Source: Actinomadura luteofluorescens (lineage in GTDB: Bacteria; Actinomycetota; Actinomycetes; Streptosporangiales; Streptosporangiaceae). From it: DNA of 64,000 nucleotides. The stretch spans positions 1,798,001 through 1,862,000 of the forward strand of contig NZ_JACCBA010000001.1 of the NCBI RefSeq assembly GCF_013409365.1, in the 5' to 3' direction. The notes under the pieces were generated by a model. The model did not search any database. It was not told where the DNA came from and was given only the letters and a program-made list of their open reading frames with translations. Below, piece by piece: positions 8,722 through 15,888 of the stretch; positions within the stretch are counted from its first letter, which is position 1, and the number at the start of each line of letters is the position of its first letter. The translations under genes and the position numbers were made by a program.

Positions 8722-9764
8722 ATCCGTCCCGTCTTGCGTTCGGTCACGAGGAGCCAGACCAGGTATCCGCCGCCGAGCAGCCCGGTCACCACGCCGACCG
8801 GGAGCTGGTGGCCGGGGAAGCCGCGCTGCGCCGCCCAGTCGGCGGCCACCAGCAGCGCGGCGCCCATGCAGGCCGCCGGCAGCAGGTTGGGTCCGGCGGT
8901 ACGGGTGAGGCGGCGGGCGATCTGCGGCGCGGTCAGCGCGACGAACGAGACCGGCCCGGCCGCCGCCGAGGCGAGCGCGGTGAGCAGCACGGCCGCGGCC
9001 AGCAGCAGCACCCGGACCCGCTCGATGGGCACGCCGAGCCCGTGCGCCGCGTCGTCACCCATCTCCAGCATCCGCAGCGCCCGGCCGCAGCCGGCGAGGA
9101 CGAGCGGTCCGAGCACGGCGAGCGCCGCGATGACGGGCGCGGCGTCCGCCCAGTCGCGGCCGTCCAGGCTGCCGGTCAGCCACAGCACGGCGCGGGCCGC
9201 GTCGGTGATCTGCGCCTGGGTGATCAGGTAGCCGTTGACGCCGGTGAGGATCGCGGCGACGCCGATGCCGGTGAGGATGAGCCGCTGCCCGTGCGCGCCG
9301 TGCCGTCCGGCCACCAGGTACACGACCAGGCCGGTGAGCAGGCCGCCGCCGGCGGCGCCGGCCGCGACCGCGACGCTGCCCGCGCCGGTCAGCACGATCA
9401 CGGCGAGGACGCCGGTCGCGGCGCCCTGGCTGAATCCGAGGATGTCGGGGCTGCCGAGCGGGTTGCGGACCAGCGACTGGAAGATCGCGCCCGCCAACCC
9501 GAGGGCGGCGCCGACCGCGAGCGCGGCCGCCACGCGCGGCAGCCGGATCTCGTTCACGATGAGCGAGTCGGCGGGCGAGCCCCGGCCGGCCAGCGTCCGC
9601 ACGACGTCGGCGGGGCTCATCGGGAAGTCGCCGCTGCCGATGAGGAGCACGCCCGTGCCGAGCGCGGCGGCGAGGCAGAGCGCCGCGACGACGAGGGCGC
9701 GCGGCCGGAACCGGAACGACACGGCGGGCGTCCGGACGACGGCGAAATGCGGCCCCCTGCTCAT
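8718..9764 (-). CDS. iron-siderophore ABC transporter permease (FecCD family, second subunit)
   Basis: A 348-aa membrane permease. It has the family signatures IRLPRVAAALAVGAALGLAGAIFQSLVRNPLGSPDILGFSQGA and GLGVPIERVRVLL, and roughly ten hydrophobic spans. The start is ATG 9764, overlapping the stop of the first permease; upstream in-frame sequence is a shadow of that gene. It acts with the permease at 9761-10801 as a heterodimer. Confidence 0.9.
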   Translation of the reverse strand: MSRGPHFAVVRTPAVSFRFRPRALVVAALCLAAALGTGVLLIGSGDFPMSPADVVRTLAGRGSPADSLIVNEIRLPRVAAALAVGAALGLAGAIFQSLVRNPLGSPDILGFSQGAATGVLAVIVLTGAGSVAVAAGAAGGGLLTGLVVYLVAGRHGAHGQRLILTGIGVAAILTGVNGYLITQAQITDAARAVLWLTGSLDGRDWADAAPVIAALAVLGPLVLAGCGRALRMLEMGDDAAHGLGVPIERVRVLLLAAAVLLTALASAAAGPVSFVALTAPQIARRLTRTAGPNLLPAACMGAALLVAADWAAQRGFPGHQLPVGVVTGLLGGGYLVWLLVTERKTGRM

Positions 9765-10801
9765 GCGCGTGATCCTCCGTGCCGGCGGACGAAGTAGAGG
9801 AACACCGGCCCGCCCGCGACGACCATCACGACGCCGACCTGGAGCTCCGACGGGCGCACGATGACGCGTCCGAAGACGTCCGCCGCGAGCATCAGGGCGG
9901 GCGAGAGGACCGCGCAGTACGGGATCAGCCGGCGCAGGTCGGGGCCGGTCAGCGCGCGGACGAGGTGCGGCACCATCAGCCCGACGAAGATGATCGGCCC
10001 GCACGCCGCCGTCGCCGCGCCGCACAGCAGCGTGACGGTGACGATCGCGGCGATCCGGACCCGCCCGGGGTCGGCGCCGAGCGAGCGGGCCGCGTCCTCC
10101 CCCATCGCCATCGCGTTCAGCGGCCGCGCCAGCAGCAGCGCCGCCACCAGCCCGGCCAGGACGAACGGCGCGACGCGGACGACGGTGTAGCCCTGCGCGG
10201 AGGCGAGCGACCCGACCGTCCAGAAGCGCATCCGGTCGAGGGACGCGGTGTCGAGCAGCTGCACGGCGTTCACGTAGGAGAAGAGCGCGGCGTTCAGCGC
10301 GGACCCGGCGAGGGCGAGGCGGGCCGGAGTGGCGGCGCGCCCGCCGCCGACCGCGTAGAGCAGCACCGCGACGGCGCCCGCGCCGGCGAACGCGAACCAC
10401 ACGAACCCGGTGAACGAGGTGACACCGAGGAAGGAGATGGCCGACACGACCGCGGCGGCGGCGCCCGCGTTGATGCCGAGGAGGCCGGGGTCGGCGAGCG
10501 GGTTGCGGGTGAGCGACTGCATGACCGCTCCGCCGAGGCCGAGCGCCGTCCCGGCGAGCAGGCCGAGCAGGGTGCGGGGCAGGCGCATCTCGCGGACGAG
10601 CGTGTACGCCGCCGAATCGGAGTGGAGGAGCCCGTCCCAGACCTGCCCGGGCGACAGCGGCTTCGCTCCGATCCCGAGGCTCAGCACGACGGTGGCGAGG
10701 AGGAGGAGCAGCGCGCCGGCGAGCCCGGCGGCCGACCTGCCGACCGGCGGACGCCGGTCGGCCGCGGGCGGCGTGACCGGCGGCGACTTCGTCGTCAACA
10801 C
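9761..10801 (-). CDS. iron-siderophore ABC transporter permease (FecCD family, first subunit)
   Basis: A 346-aa permease with MRLPRTLLGLLAGTALGLGGAVMQSLTRNPLADPGLLGINAGA and SLGADPGRVRI signatures. The reading frame is open to a TTG at 10858, but that would place the start 4 bp from the iron box and over the probable -10 (TAAGAT, 10865-10860). GTG 10801 has GGAG 9 bp upstream and gives a normal family length, so it is preferred. First gene of the leftward iron-uptake operon, divergent from the binding protein. Confidence 0.85.
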   Translation of the reverse strand: MLTTKSPPVTPPAADRRPPVGRSAAGLAGALLLLLATVVLSLGIGAKPLSPGQVWDGLLHSDSAAYTLVREMRLPRTLLGLLAGTALGLGGAVMQSLTRNPLADPGLLGINAGAAAAVVSAISFLGVTSFTGFVWFAFAGAGAVAVLLYAVGGGRAATPARLALAGSALNAALFSYVNAVQLLDTASLDRMRFWTVGSLASAQGYTVVRVAPFVLAGLVAALLLARPLNAMAMGEDAARSLGADPGRVRIAAIVTVTLLCGAATAACGPIIFVGLMVPHLVRALTGPDLRRLIPYCAVLSPALMLAADVFGRVIVRPSELQVGVVMVVAGGPVFLYFVRRHGGSRA

Positions 10802-10862
10802 GTGGCGGGCTCCGGGGGGACGGCCGGGGACCACCGTGACGGTCCCCACTCTGGACAAGATC

Positions 10863-10881
10863 TTAGGTTAGGTTAACCTAA
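10863..10881. promoter_or_regulatory. iron box (IdeR/DmdR/DtxR operator)
   Basis: TTAGGTTAGGTTAACCTAA is a 19-bp match, one base off, to the actinobacterial IdeR/DmdR1 consensus TTAGGTTAGGCTAACCTAA. It lies between the divergent permease operon and the binding-protein gene. Because it is the only such site in the gap, it can repress both directions when Fe(II) is plentiful. Confidence 0.9.
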
Positions 10882-10935
10882 GCTCCCATCGGCCGACCAT
10901 CCGGTCAGGCAACTTGATTTGGGAGAAAGTAGGAC

Positions 10936-11961
10936 ATGTTGAACAACGGGGCACAGCACCTCACCCGCCGCGGCCTGCTCGGCGCGGGCGGCGCCCTCGC
11001 CCTCGGGGCGCTCATCAGCGCGTGCGGAAGCGGCGGCGACGCGAGCGGCACGGCCTCGCCCGGCGGCGCCTGGACGTTCACCGACGACCGCGGCACCGAG
11101 GTCCGGCTCAAGGCGCGCCCGCAGCGGGTCGTCGGCTACGTCGGCACCGCCGCCGCCCTCTACGACTTCGGCGTGGACCGCCAGATCGTCGGCGTGTTCG
11201 GCCCGACCAAGCTCAAGGACGGCAAGCCCGACCCGCAGGCCGGGAACCTGCCCGTCGACCGCCTGGAGATCATCGGCAACGCCTACGGCGAGTTCAACAT
11301 CGAGAAGTACGCCGCGCTTCGCCCCGACCTGCTCGTCGACAACATGTTCCTGCCGGGCGAGCTGTTCTACGTGCCGGCCGAGAGCAAGGACAAGATCTTC
11401 GCGCTGGCGGGCTCGGTCGCCATCTCCGCCGGCGCCGTCGCGCTGCCGAAGCCGATCGAGCGGACCGCCGCCCTCGCCGCCGCCCTCGGCGCCGACCTGA
11501 AGTCGGCGAAGGTCACCGCCGCCAAGGCGCGCTTCGACAAGGCCGTCGGGGCGCTGCGCGCGGCGGTCAGGGCCAAGCCGGGCCTGAAGGTGCTGGCGGC
11601 GTCCGCGAGCCCCGACCTCTTCTACGCCTCCAGCCCGGCCAAGAACACCGACCTCATCTACTTCAAGGAGCTCGGCCTCGACCTGATCGAGCCGGACAAC
11701 CTGAGCAAGGAGGGCTACTTCGAGAATCTGAGCTGGGAGAACGCCGACAAGTACAAGGCCGACGTCATCATGCTCGACTCCCGCACGCAGGCGCTCCAGC
11801 CGAAGGACCTCGGCTCCAAGCCGTCCTGGAAGGACCTGCCCGCGGTGAAGGCGGGCCAGGTCATCGCGTGGCAGCCCGAGCCCCGCTTCTCCTACGAGGG
11901 CTGCGCGCCGATCATCGAGGCGCTCGCCGCGTCCCTCCGGTCGGCGAAGAAGACGGGCTGA
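10936..11961 (+). CDS. iron-siderophore substrate-binding lipoprotein
   Basis: A 341-aa solute-binding protein. The N-terminus has a twin Arg (LTRRGLLGAG) and a lipobox ending at Cys30 (LISAC), so export may be by Tat. It contains the FepB/FhuD-like core: FTDDRGTEVRLKARPQRVVGY, then LRPDLLVDN, and a closing WQPEPRFSYEGCAPIIEAL. The downstream reductase and divergent permeases fix its role in ferric-siderophore capture. GGGAGAAAGT lies before the ATG; the iron box is 55 bp upstream. Confidence 0.9.
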   Translation: MLNNGAQHLTRRGLLGAGGALALGALISACGSGGDASGTASPGGAWTFTDDRGTEVRLKARPQRVVGYVGTAAALYDFGVDRQIVGVFGPTKLKDGKPDPQAGNLPVDRLEIIGNAYGEFNIEKYAALRPDLLVDNMFLPGELFYVPAESKDKIFALAGSVAISAGAVALPKPIERTAALAAALGADLKSAKVTAAKARFDKAVGALRAAVRAKPGLKVLAASASPDLFYASSPAKNTDLIYFKELGLDLIEPDNLSKEGYFENLSWENADKYKADVIMLDSRTQALQPKDLGSKPSWKDLPAVKAGQVIAWQPEPRFSYEGCAPIIEALAASLRSAKKTG

Positions 11962-11968
11962 GGCCGCC

Positions 11969-12802
11969 ATGGCGAAGACCCCGGCGCATCCGTACGCCTT
12001 CTTCGACCTGCACGTCCTGCGGTCCGAGCGGCTCGGCCCGTCCATGGTCCGCATCACCTTCGGCGGCGAGTCCGTGGACGGCTTCGTCACCGGCGGCCGC
12101 GACCAGCGGTTCAAGATCTTCCTGCCGCACCCGCACCAGGACGCCCCCGTCATGCCGCAGGGCAGCGGCGGCGACACGTGGTTCGCCGACTGGCGGGCGC
12201 TGGACCCGGCCGTGCGCGGCGTCATGCGGTCCTACACCGTCCGCGCCAAGCGCCCCGGCGAGCTGGACGTCGACTTCGCGCTGCACATGGACGGCGCGTC
12301 CGGCCCGGCCGCCCGCTGGGCCGCGGCGGCGAGCGCGGGCGACCGCGTCGCCGTCCTCGGCCCGACCGGCCCCGACAACGGCGGCTTCGACTTCCGGCCG
12401 CCGCCCGGCGCGCCGGTCGTGATCGCGGGCGACCTGACCGCGCTGCCCGCCATCGCCGGCAACCTCGCCTGGCTGCCCGCCGGGACGTCCGCGCAGGTCT
12501 GGATCGACGTCCCCGAGCCCGGCGACCGCCAGGACCTGCCGACCGCGGCAGAGGCGCGGATCGACTGGGTCTCCCCCGGCGGTCTGCTGGACGCCGTGCG
12601 CGCGGCATCGATCCCGGACGGCGCGTACGCGTGGATCGCGGGCGAGTCCGCCGTGGTGAAGGCGCTGCGCCGGCACCTGGTGAACGAGCGCGGGCTGGAC
12701 CGCCGCGCCGTCACCTTCACCGGCTACTGGCGGCGCGGCGCCACCGAGGAGGACCTGCTCGCCGAGGTCGTCGCCGGCGGCAGCCCCGCCACCGAGGAGT
12801 GA
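11969..12802 (+). CDS. siderophore-interacting protein (ViuB-like FAD ferric-siderophore reductase)
   Basis: A 277-aa cytoplasmic flavoprotein. VMRSYTVRAKRPGELDVDFALH (about 88-110) is the FAD-binding RxYTxR motif followed by the conserved hydrophobic strand. GDRVAVLGPTG and PVVIAGDLTALPAIAGNL fit the FAD and NAD(P)H lobes of the SIP family, and the C-terminus GYWRRGATEED is typical. It probably releases iron by reducing imported ferric-siderophores. It lies 7 bp after the binding-protein gene in the same iron-box-controlled transcript. Confidence 0.92.
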   Translation: MAKTPAHPYAFFDLHVLRSERLGPSMVRITFGGESVDGFVTGGRDQRFKIFLPHPHQDAPVMPQGSGGDTWFADWRALDPAVRGVMRSYTVRAKRPGELDVDFALHMDGASGPAARWAAAASAGDRVAVLGPTGPDNGGFDFRPPPGAPVVIAGDLTALPAIAGNLAWLPAGTSAQVWIDVPEPGDRQDLPTAAEARIDWVSPGGLLDAVRAASIPDGAYAWIAGESAVVKALRRHLVNERGLDRRAVTFTGYWRRGATEEDLLAEVVAGGSPATEE

Positions 12803-12808
12803 GCCGGG

Positions 12809-13159
12809 TCAGGGGCCGCGGCCGGTGTCGTCGATGTCGGTGTCGGTGTCGTCGAGGGTGAGGGCGGACCGGTCGAGGGCGCCGGCGCGGTAGGCGGCGG
12901 CGCCGATGGTCTGCGCGGCGACGGGCGCGGTGAGCAGCTGGACGATCGCGACCAGCAGCAGCGGGGCGGCGGCCGCGACGGAGCGCGCCTGGGGCGCGGC
13001 GCCCGCGAGGACGAGCAGGAGCCCGATCGTCTGCGGCTTCGTCGCGGCGTGCAGCCGGGTGAGCAGGTCGGGGAACCGCAGCACGCCGAGCGCGCCCACC
13101 GCGCAGAACGCGGCGCCCGCGGGGAGCAGGACGGCGGTGACGACGTCGCCGGCGGTCAC
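12809..13159 (-). CDS. mnhG: Na+/H+ antiporter subunit G (MnhG/MrpG)
   Basis: A 116-aa membrane protein with three hydrophobic spans and the subunit G signature GALGVLRFPDLLTRLHAATKPQTIG (about 22-46). The C-terminal tail is Asp/Thr-rich. Last gene of the six-gene Mrp operon, overlapping mnhF. It converges with the siderophore-interacting protein gene, leaving only 6 bp between the two stops. Confidence 0.9.
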   Translation of the reverse strand: MTAGDVVTAVLLPAGAAFCAVGALGVLRFPDLLTRLHAATKPQTIGLLLVLAGAAPQARSVAAAAPLLLVAIVQLLTAPVAAQTIGAAAYRAGALDRSALTLDDTDTDIDDTGRGP

Positions 13160-13422
13160 GAGCCGTCCTCCCGTCGCGCCGCGAGGCGGGCGGCGGTGAC
13201 CGACCCGACGAACCCCAGCAGCACGACGGCCACCAGGATCGTCGACAGCGCGGGCTCGCCCCGGACGGCCGAGTGCACCGCGATTCCGCTGACCAGCAGG
13301 ACCGCGAGGACGTCCACGGCCATGATCCGGTCGAAGGACGTCGGGCCGCGGACGAGCCGCGCGGCGGTCATCAGGATCGCCGCGCCGAGCAGGACCATGG
13401 TGACGGTGTAGACGGCGGTCAT
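13156..13422 (-). CDS. mnhF: Na+/H+ antiporter subunit F (MnhF/MrpF)
   Basis: An 88-aa protein with three membrane spans. ARLVRGPTSFDRIMAVDVLAV (about 22-42) is the MnhF/MrpF hallmark. The ATG at 13422 overlaps the mnhE stop; in-frame sequence further upstream is a shadow of mnhE. It is required for assembly of the Mrp complex. Confidence 0.9.
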   Translation of the reverse strand: MTAVYTVTMVLLGAAILMTAARLVRGPTSFDRIMAVDVLAVLLVSGIAVHSAVRGEPALSTILVAVVLLGFVGSVTAARLAARREDGS

Positions 13423-13955
13423 CCCTGTCCTTCCTCCGCTGTGTCCTCGGGTGTCACGAGGGCCCGCATCAGCCTGCGCTCCGTGCGCAGCACGCCGTCC
13501 CGCATGGCGTCGGCCTCCCGGCGGTCGCGGACCGGCATGCCGTGGATGCGCAGGATCGACCGCTCCCAGTCGAGGTCGACGAGCAGGGTGCCGGGGCGCA
13601 GGGAGATGCTCGTCGTGACCACGAGCAGGACGAGCTCCGAGCGCGTCCGGGCGCGCACCTCGATGACGGCGCCCCGGACCCGGCGCGGGGCGCGCAGCGC
13701 GTGCCAGCCGATGACCACGCTCGACGCCAGCAGGTCCCACGCGAGCTCCGCGGCGGCCTCGGCGAGGCGCAGCGGCCGGATCCTGGTGACGAGCGGGACC
13801 GCGGGCAGCCTGCTCACCGCGTAGGCGACGACCACGGCGACGACGCCGCCCGCGACGATGAGGGCGTCGACCCGGCCCCACAGCACCACCCAGACCGCGA
13901 GGAGCCACGCCGCCATGCCCAGCCGGGCGCCGATCCTGCGGACCGCGGTCGTCAC
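13419..13955 (-). CDS. mnhE: Na+/H+ antiporter subunit E (MnhE/MrpE)
   Basis: A 178-aa subunit: two N-terminal membrane helices, then a cytoplasmic domain with SSVVIGWHALRAP, TSISLRPGTLLVDLD and LRIHGMPV, all typical of MnhE. The GTG start at 13955 overlaps the mnhD stop (GTGA). Confidence 0.9.
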   Translation of the reverse strand: MTTAVRRIGARLGMAAWLLAVWVVLWGRVDALIVAGGVVAVVVAYAVSRLPAVPLVTRIRPLRLAEAAAELAWDLLASSVVIGWHALRAPRRVRGAVIEVRARTRSELVLLVVTTSISLRPGTLLVDLDWERSILRIHGMPVRDRREADAMRDGVLRTERRLMRALVTPEDTAEEGQG

Positions 13956-15475
13956 GGCGTCCTCCCGTCGAGCACGGCCCGCCGGTAGGCCGACGGCTCC
14001 ACCAGGTCGGCCGCGGCGCGCGCGCTCCAGGACGACAGCGGCCCGGCGAACACGGCGATGAGGAGCCCGCCCGCGACCATCACGGCGGTCACGGCCTGCA
14101 TCACCCGCACCCCGCCCCGCGTGTAGGGCTCGGAGGGGGGCGGCTCCCCCGCCTCGGCCGGGCGGGGCCGCCAGAACCCGAGCGCCCAGATCCGCGCCAT
14201 CGCCATGAGCGTGAGGAGGCTCGCGAGCACCGCGACGCCCGTGACGGCGTACGCCAGCGGCCGTCCCGACCCGAGGCCCGCCTGGAACAGGGCGAGCTTC
14301 GCGACGAACCCGGACGTCGGCGGCACGCCGCTCACGCTCATCGCGGGGATGAAGAACAGCACGGCGATGAGGGCCGACAGGCGCGCGAGGCCGCCGAGCC
14401 GGTGCAGCGACGTCTCCCCCGTGCGGGCCTGGATCAGGTCGCTGACCAGGAACAGCGTCGCCTGCACGACGATGTGGTGGACGAGGTAGAGGATCGCCCC
14501 GGTGAGCCCGGCGACGCTGAACAGCGCGAGCCCGAAGAGCATGTAGCCGATGTGGCCGACGAGGGTGAAGGAGAACACCCGGTGGATGTCGTCGTTCGCC
14601 AGCGCGCCGAGGGTGCCGACGACCATCGTCCCGGCGGCGAGGACGAGCATCACCCACGACCCGTGCTCGCGGGGGAACACCAGCGTCTCGACGCGGATGA
14701 GCGCGTAGACCGCGGCCTTCGTCAGCAGCGCGGCGAACACGGCGGTGACCTTGGTGAGGGCGGCGGGGTAGGCGTCGGGCAGCCACAGGTGCATCGGCAC
14801 GATCGCGCCCTTGATCCCGAACACCACGAGGAACAGCAGCCCGAGCGCCGTCCGGGTGCCCGCCGGCAGCGCCGGGACGCGCTCGGACAGGTCGGCGAGG
14901 TTCACCGTCCCGGCCGCCGCGTAGGTCAGGCCGAGCGCGGTGAGGAACATGATCGAGGACGTGAGGCTGACGACCGTGTAGGTCATGCTCGCCCGGAGGC
15001 GTTCGGCCGTCGGCTGGAGGGTCATGAGCACGTAGCTCGACGCGAGCATCACCTCGAACGCGACGAACAGGTTGAACAGGTCACCGGCGAGGAACACCAG
15101 GCCGACCCCGGCCGTCAGCGCCAGGTACGCGGGATGGAAGACGCCCGGCTCGCTGCGCCGCTCCAGCGCGCCCGCGCCCTCCGCCACCGCGTGCAGCATG
15201 ATCGCCAGCAGCACGGTGCTGGACACCACGAGCAGCAGCGCCGACAGCCGATCGGCGACGAGCGTGATCCCGAACGGGGCCGCCCACCCACCGACCTGCA
15301 CTGCGACGACCCCCTCCCGCGCCACGGCGACCAGCACCGCCACGCAGGCCGCCACGGCCCCGGCCCCGACGAGCGGCGCGAGGACCCGCAGCCAGAACCG
15401 GCGGCGACGGCTGATCATCGCGAGCGCCGCGCCGAGCAGCGGCAGCGCGAACGGCAGCGGAAGCAGGACGTTCAC
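13952..15475 (-). CDS. mnhD: Na+/H+ antiporter subunit D (MnhD/MrpD)
   Basis: A 507-aa, about 14-span membrane protein homologous to NADH dehydrogenase subunits ND2/ND4/ND5. The proton-translocation core is visible: LFNLFVAFEVMLASSYVLM with the conserved Glu, KGAIVPMHLWLPDAYPAALTKVTAVFAALLTKAAVYALIR, and HHIVVQATLFLVSDL. GTG start at 15475 overlaps mnhC. Part of the Mrp complex that exchanges Na+ for H+. Confidence 0.92.
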   Translation of the reverse strand: MNVLLPLPFALPLLGAALAMISRRRRFWLRVLAPLVGAGAVAACVAVLVAVAREGVVAVQVGGWAAPFGITLVADRLSALLLVVSSTVLLAIMLHAVAEGAGALERRSEPGVFHPAYLALTAGVGLVFLAGDLFNLFVAFEVMLASSYVLMTLQPTAERLRASMTYTVVSLTSSIMFLTALGLTYAAAGTVNLADLSERVPALPAGTRTALGLLFLVVFGIKGAIVPMHLWLPDAYPAALTKVTAVFAALLTKAAVYALIRVETLVFPREHGSWVMLVLAAGTMVVGTLGALANDDIHRVFSFTLVGHIGYMLFGLALFSVAGLTGAILYLVHHIVVQATLFLVSDLIQARTGETSLHRLGGLARLSALIAVLFFIPAMSVSGVPPTSGFVAKLALFQAGLGSGRPLAYAVTGVAVLASLLTLMAMARIWALGFWRPRPAEAGEPPPSEPYTRGGVRVMQAVTAVMVAGGLLIAVFAGPLSSWSARAAADLVEPSAYRRAVLDGRTP

Positions 15476-15888
15476 TCGTCCTCCTCCAGCGGGTCGTGCC
15501 GCTCCGGCGGGGCGTCCCAGGACCCGCGGCGGCGCTCGGCGCAGATCCGGCGGTCCTCGACGTCGTCCTGCACCTCGTCCTCGCCGAGCAGCCGCCGGCT
15601 GCGGTAGGCCAGCGCCAGCAGGAACGCCGTGACCCCGAACGTGATCACGATGGCGGTGAGCGCCATGGCCTGCGGCAGCGGGTCGGCCATCGTCAGCCGC
15701 GACTCCCCGCCGAGCAGCGGCGGCCCCCCCGCTGCCCCGCCCGCCAGCAGCAGGACGAGGTTGGCGCCGTGCCCGAGCAGCATGAAGCCCACCACGACGC
15801 GGATCAGCGACCGCTGCATCAGCAGGTCGAACCCTGCCGCGAACAGCACCGCGACGGTCAGCACGAGGACGAGCGCGGGCCCGGTCAC
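15472..15888 (-). CDS. mnhC: Na+/H+ antiporter subunit C (MnhC/MrpC)
   Basis: A 138-aa NuoK-like subunit with three hydrophobic spans. SLIRVVVGFMLLGHGANLVLLLAG and MALTAIVITFGVTAFLLALAYR are the conserved helices. The C-terminal tail (about 100-138) is highly charged and acidic. GTG start at 15888 overlaps mnhA. Confidence 0.9.
   Translation of the reverse strand: MTGPALVLVLTVAVLFAAGFDLLMQRSLIRVVVGFMLLGHGANLVLLLAGGAAGGPPLLGGESRLTMADPLPQAMALTAIVITFGVTAFLLALAYRSRRLLGEDEVQDDVEDRRICAERRRGSWDAPPERHDPLEEDE

Noticed and set aside
9761..10858. TTG 10858 as start of the first siderophore permease
   Set aside because: It lies 4 bp from the iron box and before the probable transcription start, and adds 19 residues before a normal N-terminus.
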